From Thiopseudomonas denitrificans (GTDB lineage Bacteria > Pseudomonadota > Gammaproteobacteria > Pseudomonadales > Pseudomonadaceae), in assembly GCF_002866065.1 (NCBI RefSeq), contig NZ_LNJZ01000003.1:138667-202666 (forward strand): a stretch of 64,000 nucleotides of DNA. Reading direction: 5' to 3'. The notes beneath the pieces are model-generated. The model was not told the origin of the DNA, ran no database searches, and was given only the letters and a program-made list of their open reading frames with translations. Positions 8,499 through 17,744 of the stretch are shown here, in pieces. How positions within the stretch are numbered: the stretch's first letter is position 1; every line of letters begins with the position of its first letter. The position numbers were made by a program, and so were the translations under genes.

Positions 8499-10013
8499 AT
8501 GCTCGAACATACCATCAAGAAAATCCTCAATGCCCGCATCTATGATGTGGCGGTAGAAACCCCCATCCATCCTGCACGACAACTGTCAGAGCGACTGGAC
8601 AACAATATTCTGCTCAAGCGTGAAGACCTGCAGCCGGTGTTCTCGTTCAAGATTCGTGGCGCCTACAACAAGATCATCCAGCTCAGCCAGGCCGAGCGCG
8701 AGCGTGGCGTGGTCACCGCATCGGCCGGCAACCATGCCCAGGGCGTGGCGCTGGCAGCGCAGTATCTGGGTATCCGCGCGACCATCGTGATGCCGAAGAC
8801 CACACCCGAGATCAAGATCGACGCGGTGCGCGCCCGTGGTGCCGAAGTGGTGCTGCATGGTGAGGCGTTTCCACAGGCGCTGGAGCTGTCGCTGCAGCTG
8901 GTGGAGGAAAAGGGTTATGTCTACATTCACCCCTATGACGATCCTGATGTCATTGCCGGCCAGGGCACCATCGCGATGGAAATTCTGCGTCAGCACCAGG
9001 GTGACCTGCATGCCATTTTCGTGCCCTGTGGCGGTGGCGGCCTGCTGGCCGGCATTGCCACCTACATCAAGTACCTGCGCCCCGAGATCAAGGTGATCGG
9101 CGTCGAGCCGAAAGACTCCAACTGCTTGCAGCAGGCCCTGCAGGCCGATGACCGCGTGGTACTGCCACAGGTCGGGCTGTTTGCAGATGGCGTGGCCGTC
9201 GGCCAGATCGGCAAGCACACCTTCGAGCTGTGCCGCCAGTATGTTGACGATGTGGTTACCGTGGACAACGACGAGATCTGCGCGGCAATCAAGGATATCT
9301 ACGACGATACCCGCTCGATCACCGAACCGGCCGGGGCGCTGGCGGTAGCCGGCATCAAGAAATACGTCTACAAGACCGGCATCAGCGGTCAGACCATGGT
9401 GGCGGTCGATTCCGGTGCCAACATCAACTTTGACCGCTTGCGCTATGTGGCCGAGCGGGCCGAGCTGGGCGAGCGTCGCGAGGCGATCATTGCCGTGACC
9501 ATCCCGGAAGAGCCGGGCAGCTTCAAGCGCTTCTGCGAGGCGCTGGGTACCCGGCAGATCACCGAATTCAACTACCGCTACCACACCAACGGGCAGGCGC
9601 ACATTTTCGTTGGCGTACAGACCCACCCGGATACCGATCCGCGCAAGGCATTGATTGCCGAGCTGCAGAATCAGGGCTTTCCGGTGCTGGACCTGACCCG
9701 CAACGAGCTGGCCAAGCTGCATATCCGCCACATGGTTGGTGGTCATGCCGATGCCGTTAACAACGAGCGGGTATTCCGTTTCGAGTTTCCCGAGCGTCCG
9801 GGTGCGCTGTTCAATTTCCTCAACCAGCTGGGCGGACGCTGGAACATCTCCATGTTCCATTACCGCAATCATGGTGCCGCCGATGCCCGGGTGCTGGCTG
9901 CGCTGCAGGTCAACGAGGAAGAGTACGCCGAGTTCGAACAGGCGTTGTCCACGCTGGGCTACCCGTTCTGGGAAGAGACCGACAACCCGGCCTACCAGCT
10001 GTTTTTAGCCTAA
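8499..10013 (+). CDS. ilvA: Threonine ammonia-lyase, biosynthetic
   Basis: PLP enzyme that converts threonine to 2-oxobutanoate, the first step of isoleucine synthesis. At 504 aa it matches the long biosynthetic form. The N-terminal catalytic domain has the PLP lysine in VFSFKIRGAYNK (K51), the SAGNHAQGVALAA loop and the glycine-rich CGGGGLLAG phosphate loop. The C-terminal third contains two ACT-like regulatory modules (IIAVTIPEEPGSFKRF and VFRFEFPERPGALFNF) that bind isoleucine and valine in the family. With ilvD at 1.4-3.3 kb it supplies the branched-chain pathway. Confidence 0.97.
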   Translation: MLEHTIKKILNARIYDVAVETPIHPARQLSERLDNNILLKREDLQPVFSFKIRGAYNKIIQLSQAERERGVVTASAGNHAQGVALAAQYLGIRATIVMPKTTPEIKIDAVRARGAEVVLHGEAFPQALELSLQLVEEKGYVYIHPYDDPDVIAGQGTIAMEILRQHQGDLHAIFVPCGGGGLLAGIATYIKYLRPEIKVIGVEPKDSNCLQQALQADDRVVLPQVGLFADGVAVGQIGKHTFELCRQYVDDVVTVDNDEICAAIKDIYDDTRSITEPAGALAVAGIKKYVYKTGISGQTMVAVDSGANINFDRLRYVAERAELGERREAIIAVTIPEEPGSFKRFCEALGTRQITEFNYRYHTNGQAHIFVGVQTHPDTDPRKALIAELQNQGFPVLDLTRNELAKLHIRHMVGGHADAVNNERVFRFEFPERPGALFNFLNQLGGRWNISMFHYRNHGAADARVLAALQVNEEEYAEFEQALSTLGYPFWEETDNPAYQLFLA

Positions 10014-10023
10014 GGAGCTGAGT

Positions 10024-10467
10024 GTGGAACATTATCTGACGGTTCGTATCCTGCATGGTGGTGTTGCAGTATTCCTGATGCTGGGACTGCTGGTGCATGC
10101 CGTGCTTCTGTGGCGCGCCCGCAATGCAAAAGCGGACGAGCTGCAACGCAAGCTGCAGCGTACCCGCCAAATCAGCCTGCCGCTGTTTGCCCTGCTGTGG
10201 CTGTCGCTGCCGGTCAGCGGCTGGTGGCTGACACACTGGGCGGCAATGCCGCTGGACCAGAAGTGGCTGCTGATCAGCATTCTGCTGTTGCCGCTGTTTG
10301 TGCCTTTCGGCTTTCTGCTGGCCGGAAATCTTGGCCGCTGGCAGCAATTGCTGGCGCAAAAACAACAGGCCAGCGGCAGGCAGCAGGTGTTTGCCCTGGT
10401 CTGGCTGCTGATCCTGCTGGCGCTGTTGCTGGGCACCAGCGCACTGATGGGGGCCAAGCCGGTCTAG
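10024..10467 (+). CDS. Small four-helix membrane protein
   Basis: A 147-aa protein with four predicted transmembrane helices (about 8-31, 48-69, 83-101 and 122-144), separated by a basic loop (RARNAKADELQRKLQRTRQ) and a Gln-rich loop. The start is GTG, chosen because AAGGAG lies eight bases upstream. It begins 10 bp after ilvA and is probably co-transcribed with it. The HGG motif in the first helix and overall layout recall DUF2269-type proteins, but I am not confident of the family. Function unknown. Confidence 0.6.
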   Translation: MEHYLTVRILHGGVAVFLMLGLLVHAVLLWRARNAKADELQRKLQRTRQISLPLFALLWLSLPVSGWWLTHWAAMPLDQKWLLISILLLPLFVPFGFLLAGNLGRWQQLLAQKQQASGRQQVFALVWLLILLALLLGTSALMGAKPV

Positions 10468-10673
10468 TGGGCTCCTTGTGCGGCAGGTGCTCTGCTTGCC
10501 GCTTTGCTTCTTCTGTTCGCCTGCACCTTGTGCCGTTTTGATGGTGCATGAAATACCGGGCCGCCTCTGGCTTGGTCGCTTGAGTTTGGCTGCTTCCCGG
10601 ATGCGCGCTGCACTGAGCGTCGCATGACAGGCCTGCATCAGCAAGATTCCCCTAAAGAAAGAGTAAATTGAAT

Positions 10674-10695
10674 ATCTGTGATGCAGGTCACAGAT
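10674..10695. promoter_or_regulatory. CRP/Vfr-type operator upstream of pelA
   Basis: ATCTGTGA-N6-TCACAGAT is a perfect 8-bp-arm palindrome containing TGTGA-N6-TCACA, the consensus of CRP and its Pseudomonas homologue Vfr. It lies about 285 bp upstream of the pelA start. The match is exact; which protein uses it is inferred. Confidence 0.7.
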
Positions 10696-10746
10696 TATGG
10701 CCAAATAGCATTAACTGTCAGCAGAAAAAGAGAGTAGAGTTATTTT

Positions 10747-10777
10747 GACACTACAGGAAGCAAAACTCCTGAGTGTC
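10747..10777. other. Bulged inverted repeat upstream of pelA
   Basis: GACACT-A-CAGGA and TCCTG-AGTGTC pair over 11 bp with one bulged A and an 8-nt loop. Its right arm overlaps the FleQ-like box by three bases. It could be an operator for a dimeric protein or a leader-RNA hairpin; without a mapped transcription start I cannot choose. Confidence 0.45.
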
Positions 10778-10788
10778 GCAAATTTGAC
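10775..10788 (+). promoter_or_regulatory. FleQ-like box upstream of pelA
   Basis: GTCGCAAATTTGAC fits the FleQ consensus GTCaNTAAAtTGAC in its outer GTC...TGAC and most of the AT core. FleQ represses or activates pel depending on c-di-GMP in P. aeruginosa. The site is about 190 bp from the pelA start codon. The assignment is by motif and context. Confidence 0.5.
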
Positions 10789-10978
10789 GTTCCGGGAAAT
10801 GTTCGCCAGTGGCGGACTCTTCCGTGAAACAGGCTGCTCACTGCTTCATTCATTTCAAGAACAGCTGTCATCAAGGTTCGCCAGGTAGTTTTGGGGAGAT
10901 TTGATGGAGGACAGGATGTCCATGCAGGGACGCTGTACAGAACATGTAAGTACCATTGCTTGAAGCAGGGTTATCAAA

Positions 10979-13738
10979 ATGAATGTGTGGTGTTCGTTCG
11001 GCACGCTGTGCCGGCTCGTGCTTGCCTGTCTGGCCGTCTTGCTGCCCACTGCAGCGCAGGCGCAGCCTGTGACCTCCAGCCTTGGCGATATCGCCTTCTA
11101 TTACGGCAATGACTTGCCGCTCGATGAGCTGCGGGCCTTTGATACCGTGGTCATCGACCCGGAACGGGTGGCCTTGCCGGACCTTTCCGGTACTCCGCGA
11201 ACTCGCTGGTTTGCCCGCGTAACCGTGCGCGCTGCGCACTGGCGACAGCACAAGGGCCAGGTTGACCGCTATGTTGCCGAACATGTGCAGCCGCTGGTGC
11301 AGGCAGGCTATCAGGGATTGTTGCTGGACGACCAGGGCGAACTCGCCGACAGCAGTCCGGACCGCATCCGGATGATGACCACGCTGGTGGACGAACTTGC
11401 TACCCGTTATCCGGGGCTGCCCCTGCTGGTGCGCAACCATGCGGACGTGGCGGAACAGCGGGCAGCCAGGCTATCGGGAGCGGTATTCGATTCTCTCTAT
11501 CACGGACGCCGCACATTTGGCGGCCTGATGGCGCGTGTGCCGGTCAAGGTGCGTGAGGCCGGGCTGGCGCGAGCCAGACAGCTGCAGGAGCAGCACGGGC
11601 TGACAGTGGTTGCCATCGACTATTGTGTCCCGGGCGACAGGACATGTCGTCAGCAACAGGCGCAGCAACTGCTGGCTGACGGTTTGCTGCCATACGTGAC
11701 CACGCCTGCTCTGGATGGCATAGGGCAGGGGCGTATCGAAGTCATGCCGCGCAAGGTTTTGCTGCTGCAGCTGCTGGAGCAGGGTCAGCCGCTGGATGAG
11801 ACCTTTGGTGTACTCAACCTGGCCATGCCGCTCAATTACCTGGGCTATGACATTGAATACGCTGACCTGCGCGATCCGCTGCCGTTGGGTATCACCAATG
11901 ACCGTTATGCCGGCATTGTGCTGGTTGGCAGCCTGGAGGTGCAAAACCCGCTGGCCTTGCAGAGCTGGTTGTTGCAGCGCATCGAGCAGGGGCTGAAGGT
12001 TGCCGTTTTCAATGATTTCGGCTTTGCCCTGAACATGCAGAATGGTCCTGCGCTGGATCTGGAATTCGTACCCGAGCAGCGGGTATTACTGGACAGGAAG
12101 CCTGAAATCCTGCTGCAGGATGAGCTGCTGGCCTTTGAGGTGGCGGTAAATCCTGATATCCGGGATGCGCTGGGTGTGCGCGTTGGCAGCCATAGCAAAC
12201 CGCTGCTGCGGCTGCAAAGTGATGATCATGTCTATGATGCGGCAGCCATTACGCCCTGGGGCGGTTTTGTCGTGGACAACAACACTGTGGTCTACCTGGA
12301 CAGCCTTGAGCAGCAACGCTGGGTCATTGATCCGATGCGCTTCCTGCAACAGGCGCTGCGACTGCCACAAATACCGGTCCCGGATGTCACCACCGAAAAT
12401 GGTCACCGCCTGTTCTTTACCCACGTTGATGGTGACGGTTTCCTGTCTTATGACGAGCTCAGCCACACTGGCGAGCGTCAGCAGTTCTGCAGTGCCATCC
12501 TCAAGGACCAGGTGTTCAAGCGTTATCCGGTACCCATGAGCATGTCGGTGATTGAAGCCGAGATGACCGAAATGGACAAGCGGGCCCGTCCGGAGCTGGA
12601 GCGCATTGCGCGCGGCATTTTTGCCCTGCCCAATGTCGAGCTGGCCAGCCATACCTATTCGCACCCCTACTTCTGGTCACATGTTGATCCGGATACCGGC
12701 ATCAAACTGGGCCCGGAGGAGCTGGGCGAGTGGTATACCGCAGGCACGTCATCGCTGGATATTCCCGGTTACGGGTTTGATATCGACAGGGAGATATCCG
12801 GCAGTATTGACTACATCAATCGTGAGCTGGCTCCGCCCGGCAAGCAGGTCAAGGCGATTTTCTGGTCGGGCGATGCCATTCCGCCACGTATCGGTTTACA
12901 GAAGGCCGCCGCAGCCGGAGTGCTGAACATCAATGCCGGTAACACCACCATTACCCGTTCCAGCAACACCTGGACCCAGATTGGCCCCTATGGCGTGGCC
13001 AAGGGCAAGACGGATGACGAGTACCAGGTGTATGCGGCGGTCATGAATGAAAACGTCTATACCAATGACTGGACCGGACCGTTTTATGGCTTCCGTCGGG
13101 CGCAGGAGACCTTTGAACTGACGGACCGGCCATTGCGTATCAAGCCGATCAACATCTATTACCACTCGTATTCGGCGTCCAAGCCGTCTTCCCTGAAAGC
13201 CCTGCACAGCCTGTTTGAATACAGCCTGGGCCAGGATGTATTGCCGATCTACACCACTGAATATATCCGGCGGGTGCTGGACTGGCGGCATGTGGTGGTG
13301 GCACGGACCGGGGATGGCTGGAAAGTGCGTAGTGGCCAGCATCTGCGGCAGTTGCGCTGGCCAGGACAGGGGGTTCCCGAACTGGCCACTGCCAGCGGCA
13401 TCACCGGCTATCTGCCCGGCCCGGGCGGACTCTATGTACACATGGCCGGTGATGAAGCCAGTTTCCGTATCGGTAGCGAACACAGTCGCGGGGTACCGCG
13501 CATCAGCCAGGCATCCGGTTTTGTCCGCAATGTGCAACGTGATGGCAACAGCCTGCAGTTCGATTTTGGCGGTTACTACCGTCCGCAGGTCCGGCTGGAA
13601 GAAGCCGGCCAGTGCCGGGTCCGGGTTGATGGCAAGCCGGTGCGACCGGTGGTGCAGGGCCGGTCGCTCCAGGTGCCGGTAGCAGGCAAGGCAGGACAGC
13701 AGGTGGATTACCACAAGGTACAGGTGGATTGTGAATAG
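10979..13738 (+). CDS. pelA: Pel polysaccharide deacetylase/hydrolase, hydrolase domain apparently degenerate
   Basis: Periplasmic protein of 919 aa with a signal peptide (cleavage near AQA, about residue 28). In the Pel system PelA deacetylates the GalNAc/GalN polymer and carries an N-terminal GH166-type hydrolase domain. The deacetylase domain looks intact: FTHVDGDGF with D484 and D486, and SHTYSHPYFW with H558 and H562. The hydrolase domain (about 35-250) does not. Where the paralogous lipoprotein at 23.7 kb has VSVGE, LNRGF and AFESLY, PelA has VTVRA (81-85), LVRNH (150-154) and VFDSLY (D171 in place of the Glu). It is also about 26 residues shorter before GLLLD (D117). This PelA is therefore probably deacetylase-only. 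Its last eight bases overlap pelB. Confidence 0.93.
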   Translation: MNVWCSFGTLCRLVLACLAVLLPTAAQAQPVTSSLGDIAFYYGNDLPLDELRAFDTVVIDPERVALPDLSGTPRTRWFARVTVRAAHWRQHKGQVDRYVAEHVQPLVQAGYQGLLLDDQGELADSSPDRIRMMTTLVDELATRYPGLPLLVRNHADVAEQRAARLSGAVFDSLYHGRRTFGGLMARVPVKVREAGLARARQLQEQHGLTVVAIDYCVPGDRTCRQQQAQQLLADGLLPYVTTPALDGIGQGRIEVMPRKVLLLQLLEQGQPLDETFGVLNLAMPLNYLGYDIEYADLRDPLPLGITNDRYAGIVLVGSLEVQNPLALQSWLLQRIEQGLKVAVFNDFGFALNMQNGPALDLEFVPEQRVLLDRKPEILLQDELLAFEVAVNPDIRDALGVRVGSHSKPLLRLQSDDHVYDAAAITPWGGFVVDNNTVVYLDSLEQQRWVIDPMRFLQQALRLPQIPVPDVTTENGHRLFFTHVDGDGFLSYDELSHTGERQQFCSAILKDQVFKRYPVPMSMSVIEAEMTEMDKRARPELERIARGIFALPNVELASHTYSHPYFWSHVDPDTGIKLGPEELGEWYTAGTSSLDIPGYGFDIDREISGSIDYINRELAPPGKQVKAIFWSGDAIPPRIGLQKAAAAGVLNINAGNTTITRSSNTWTQIGPYGVAKGKTDDEYQVYAAVMNENVYTNDWTGPFYGFRRAQETFELTDRPLRIKPINIYYHSYSASKPSSLKALHSLFEYSLGQDVLPIYTTEYIRRVLDWRHVVVARTGDGWKVRSGQHLRQLRWPGQGVPELATASGITGYLPGPGGLYVHMAGDEASFRIGSEHSRGVPRISQASGFVRNVQRDGNSLQFDFGGYYRPQVRLEEAGQCRVRVDGKPVRPVVQGRSLQVPVAGKAGQQVDYHKVQVDCE

Positions 13739-16700
13739 TCGACGCGAACAGTTAAGTCCTTTTGCCGTGGTACTGCTGCTGGGAGCGGTGGTACTGGTTG
13801 CCCTGGTGGCCGCTTTCCAGCATGACAGTTACCAGGATGACTACTATGACAACGAGCCGGCCTCCGAACTGACGGTGTCCTACCTGGAGGCATGGTTGCG
13901 TGTGCAGCCGGACTCCGTGCCCAGGCTGATGCTGCTTGGCGAGCAATACCTGAAGCTGAATCGCAGGGAGCAGGCGCTGGCGTTGGCAGGGCATATAGAG
14001 CAGCTTGACTCGGCTGATGAGGAAACGAAAAGGCAGGCACTGTATCTGCGTGTCAATGTCGCCCAGCAGCGGGCTTATGAACTGGATGTGCAGGACGAGC
14101 GCCGCCCGGAACGCATGGCGGTATTGCGCAGCGAGCTTGAACAGGCAACAGCCTATGCCTGGGCTCCGGCTCGCCAGGCGGCGTTGTCGGAAATGGCCTG
14201 GGCTGCCGGAGCCTACGACGTGGCTCTGCATTTTTATCGCCAGCTGGCCGGCAGTGATGCAGACAATGCGCTGGACTGGCACCAGCGTGCGGCAGAACTG
14301 GCGTTTGCCAGGCAGGAGTATGAGGAAGCTGCCGATAGCCTGTTTGCAGCGGTTGATCTTTCTGCCGAACTGCCACAAAAGCGGGAGCTTTTTCTGCGGG
14401 CACTGCAGGTACTTGAGTCGGGTGACCGGGCGGCACTGGCCTGTGAGCTGGCCGAGCAGCATATGACCGGGCTGGAGAATGATCGCCAGGTCATCATTTA
14501 TATGCTCAACCTGGCCCGCATGGCCAACCGTGGCGATTTGGTCGACAAATACGCCCGCCTGCTGGCCAGCCTGCTGGAGTTGAGCAGTAATGAACCTGTT
14601 GCCCCGGCTACGGGATGGTTGGCGCGGACCTACAGCCTGCCGGCCAGTGCTGCACGTGCCTTGCTGGCAGCACCGGCACGCTGGACGCATGCGGCCGCTG
14701 GTGCTGTCCGCTCCACTGACGCTTACCGCGGGCTGCAGGCCGGGCTCAGGGTTGCCGGCTGGCTGAGCGGCCGGCCGTTTGTAGCGGTTGCCAACGAACA
14801 GGTTGCTGTCGCGGAGCCGGCGATGCAGCCGGCAGAAACTCCGGTTACCGACAACGATTACGATCTGCTGTATCAGGTGTATGTGGAAAGCGGCAGCCTG
14901 ACCAAGGCCCGGGATATTGCCAAAAAAGCCCTGGCCAGGGGCATGCCCGCCCGGATCTGGGAGCCGCGCCTGGCCCAGGTGGCAGAGTGGGGGGGTGAGC
15001 CCGGGCTGGCATTGCAAGCATGGAGCCGCCATGCCGGGCTGACGGGTTCGGCAGAATCCTGGAGCCATGTGCGGCGTTTGAGCATCGGTCTGAATGATGA
15101 CGCACGCTACCTGCAGGCATTGCAGTTCGACATACGCAATACTCCGAACAATGCTGCGCTGTATGACGAGCTGGTGCTGGCCTATGAACGGCTGGGCGAG
15201 CCCGAGCGTGCCATGCAGTTCCTGCAGACGCAGGTCTCGGGTTCGCGCAGTACGGTGCTGTTGGGCCGTTATGCCGAACTGGCCGAGCGGGCCGGCCATG
15301 ACCAGCGGGCAGAAGAGCTCTATCATCGCCTGTGGCAGGTCGACACGGCCAGCAGGGCGCAGCATGTCACTGGTGTGGCACGCTTGCGCTACAAACAGGG
15401 CAAGGACGAAAGTGCCCTGCAGCTGATGCGCGAGCAGGCTGATTCGACAGCCGAAGCTGCTGATACGGCAGATTACTGGCGGCTTTATGCCGAGCTTGGC
15501 CGCCTGCTGCAAAGCAGCGAGGATACCAGTCGTGCCTATCGCAGTTTGCTGGCTACCGGCCAGGCAACTTCGGCAGATCTGGCCGGCATGACCTACTTCT
15601 TTCTGAACTCGCCCATGGATGCTGCCCGCATTGCGGAGATGAACCTGCAGCAGGGGGTCGATCCGCAGCGGGCAGTGGAAGCAGCTTTGCTCAACTATGC
15701 CGAACTCAGGGCCTGGAGCCGGGTTGGTGAAATCATGCGCGGGCTGAGCGGAGCTCAGCGTACGGGTTTTCAGCGTTCGGCCGCTGCCCTGATGGTCAAG
15801 GGCCGTTACCACCTCTATTTGCATCAGTGGAACGAAGCGGTAGCCAGCTTCCGTGATGCGGTGAACGCGGCGCCGGCCAGTGATGATGCAAGGATTTCCT
15901 ATTTGTGGGTGCTGGTTGAATACGGTACCGAAGCGGAGCTGCGCCAGCGCTTGTATCAATGGCGCCGGCTGGTCCGTCTGAATGCTGACTATCGTGAGGT
16001 GTTTGCCGCTGCGTATTTGCGCCTGGGGCAGACGGCACGTGCAATCCGGTTGATGCGCATGCAGCCGCCAGAGGTGACAAAAGACCCGCTATGGATCATG
16101 TCACTGGCCGATGCAGAGCAGCAGGGGGGCCATGATGAACTGGCCCAGCGTCTGTATCGCAACGCCTGGCGCGAACTGCATGCCAGGTTGCAGGGAGTGA
16201 ATGATGTGGCGGGTGCGCCGGTACCGGCGGATGTTCAGCTGGACTGGTGGCAGGCGCGTGGCGTTCTGGCCCAGCGGTTGCGTAATGCGGAAGTCACCAG
16301 TCGTGCCCTCAATCAGCTTTATGTACAGGATATGCGCCTGTCTGCCCCCGGTGTGCGCTATCAGTCACGCCTGGGTGACGTCAGCGGGATGCGTACGGCA
16401 GCCGAAGTCAGCGATGACGTGGCGGAGCAGGGCGTCAGCCCGTACAGCCTGCTGGCCGGTATCGGTATTTCGCTGGAACAGGAAGCCAATGACCGGGCGC
16501 GGATACTGCTCCGGCATCCGGCCGTGCGTGATTTGCCGGCCAGCGCCGACTATCAGATGAGCCTGGCACTGGCAGAGTCCGATACGACGGCTGCTGCCGA
16601 GCTGCTCGATTTGCGTCAGGGGCGCATCGCCTACTACAGCCAGGTTGCCGCACTGGGCGCCAACCGGCGTACCAGTGAGCAGGAAACCCTGCTGTTTGAG

Positions 16701-17696
16701 GGGCTGGACGTGACGCCGGGTGGTGATGCCATCCATGAGGACCTGACCCAGGTGATCTGGCCGGACAAGTCTGCGCTGGGTGTCAGTATGGGCCTGTGGC
16801 GCAGCGAAGCCATCAGCACTCACGAGCTGGACATGTTTGCCAGGCTCAAGCTGACCAACAGATACGGCATCACGCTACACGGCATCACCCGTCAGCAGAA
16901 AACCAGGCGCAAGCAGGATATCGTCTGGGTACCGTCAACGGATCGCGAGTACGAGCTCAGCATCCACGACCGCACGGTGGAGCATGATTTCACCCTGACG
17001 CTGGGCCAGCGCGACGGGTTCAGGTCCTTCGCCACCGGACGGATCTTTGCCGAGGTCAACCGGCACGGCACCTGGGTGCCATCGGCCACCCTGGGCTGGC
17101 GCCAGTACACCAGCCTGTCACCCTACCTGCAGGTTGCCGGCTATAAAAACATGCTGGACTTCGCCCTGTCGTGGCAGCCGGAAGACTCGCGCTGGTTTGC
17201 CAGCGCAAACGCCGAAGTGGCACGTTTCTACACGCAAAAGCATGATGCCATAGCCAGGGGGACCGAGTTCAACCAGGAGCTGGGCTACCGCATCTACCAT
17301 GCCTATCCGGACTGGAACGTACGGCTGGTGGCTGGCCAGGGCAATTACTCGGCCAGAGGCAAGAACAGGACGCACTCTGCCCTGACCCGCATGAACCCGG
17401 ACGGGGTGGCGCCTGCCAACAGCGAGCTGGTACCTGAGAACTTCCGCCGTTACGGCATCATGACCGGCTTTGGCAACAACGATGTAACCACGCGCAAGAG
17501 CTCCTGGAAGCCGTTTCTTGATGCAGGTTACATCCGTGACAACAAGAACGGCCACGGCCCGGCGTTCAGTGCCGGAATCGGCGGTCCGGTACTGGGTGGT
17601 GACCACCTGGTTCTGCAATATCTGCACGAAGCAACCGGTGCGCGTAACCGCCAGCGCACCAGCCAACTGCTTCTTTCCTACTATCTGAATTTCTAG
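13731..17696 (+). CDS. pelB: Pel export protein: TPR scaffold plus outer-membrane beta-barrel
   Basis: The outer-membrane exporter of Pel, 1321 aa against about 1190 in P. aeruginosa. A single N-terminal hydrophobic segment (SPFAVVLLLGAVVLVALVAAF) is followed by a long periplasmic alpha-helical region of TPR-type repeats (about 45-1000) that in the family holds PelA. The last roughly 300 residues are rich in alternating strands (LDMFARLKLTNRYGITLHGI and similar) and end in SYYLNF with a terminal Phe, typical of a porin-like barrel. The start is GTG at 13731, overlapping the pelA stop. The extra length lies in the helical region, so the scaffold has more repeats than the characterised protein. 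Confidence 0.92.
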   Translation: MNSRREQLSPFAVVLLLGAVVLVALVAAFQHDSYQDDYYDNEPASELTVSYLEAWLRVQPDSVPRLMLLGEQYLKLNRREQALALAGHIEQLDSADEETKRQALYLRVNVAQQRAYELDVQDERRPERMAVLRSELEQATAYAWAPARQAALSEMAWAAGAYDVALHFYRQLAGSDADNALDWHQRAAELAFARQEYEEAADSLFAAVDLSAELPQKRELFLRALQVLESGDRAALACELAEQHMTGLENDRQVIIYMLNLARMANRGDLVDKYARLLASLLELSSNEPVAPATGWLARTYSLPASAARALLAAPARWTHAAAGAVRSTDAYRGLQAGLRVAGWLSGRPFVAVANEQVAVAEPAMQPAETPVTDNDYDLLYQVYVESGSLTKARDIAKKALARGMPARIWEPRLAQVAEWGGEPGLALQAWSRHAGLTGSAESWSHVRRLSIGLNDDARYLQALQFDIRNTPNNAALYDELVLAYERLGEPERAMQFLQTQVSGSRSTVLLGRYAELAERAGHDQRAEELYHRLWQVDTASRAQHVTGVARLRYKQGKDESALQLMREQADSTAEAADTADYWRLYAELGRLLQSSEDTSRAYRSLLATGQATSADLAGMTYFFLNSPMDAARIAEMNLQQGVDPQRAVEAALLNYAELRAWSRVGEIMRGLSGAQRTGFQRSAAALMVKGRYHLYLHQWNEAVASFRDAVNAAPASDDARISYLWVLVEYGTEAELRQRLYQWRRLVRLNADYREVFAAAYLRLGQTARAIRLMRMQPPEVTKDPLWIMSLADAEQQGGHDELAQRLYRNAWRELHARLQGVNDVAGAPVPADVQLDWWQARGVLAQRLRNAEVTSRALNQLYVQDMRLSAPGVRYQSRLGDVSGMRTAAEVSDDVAEQGVSPYSLLAGIGISLEQEANDRARILLRHPAVRDLPASADYQMSLALAESDTTAAAELLDLRQGRIAYYSQVAALGANRRTSEQETLLFEGLDVTPGGDAIHEDLTQVIWPDKSALGVSMGLWRSEAISTHELDMFARLKLTNRYGITLHGITRQQKTRRKQDIVWVPSTDREYELSIHDRTVEHDFTLTLGQRDGFRSFATGRIFAEVNRHGTWVPSATLGWRQYTSLSPYLQVAGYKNMLDFALSWQPEDSRWFASANAEVARFYTQKHDAIARGTEFNQELGYRIYHAYPDWNVRLVAGQGNYSARGKNRTHSALTRMNPDGVAPANSELVPENFRRYGIMTGFGNNDVTTRKSSWKPFLDAGYIRDNKNGHGPAFSAGIGGPVLGGDHLVLQYLHEATGARNRQRTSQLLLSYYLNF

Positions 17697-17744
17697 CACA
17701 ACGCTTGAATGTATCCAGCTGTTCAAGAAAAACGGGAGAGCATC

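Larger units (their letters stand above)
10468..10978 (+). promoter_or_regulatory. Long regulatory region upstream of the pel operon
   Basis: A stretch of 511 bp without a credible gene. It holds, in order, a perfect CRP/Vfr-type palindrome, a bulged hairpin and a FleQ-like box, each listed separately. It is more AT-rich between about 10640 and 10800 than the genes around it, as expected for a promoter. I could not fix the transcription start. Confidence 0.6.

Noticed and set aside
8586-9872. Minus-strand frame of 428 codons opposite ilvA
   Set aside because: Shadow of a strongly conserved gene; no start context or domain.
13752-15959. Long minus-strand reading frame of 735 codons opposite pelB
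   Set aside because: It mirrors a GC-rich coding region, has low-complexity Gln/His/Arg-rich translation and no family resemblance; pelB on the other strand is certain.
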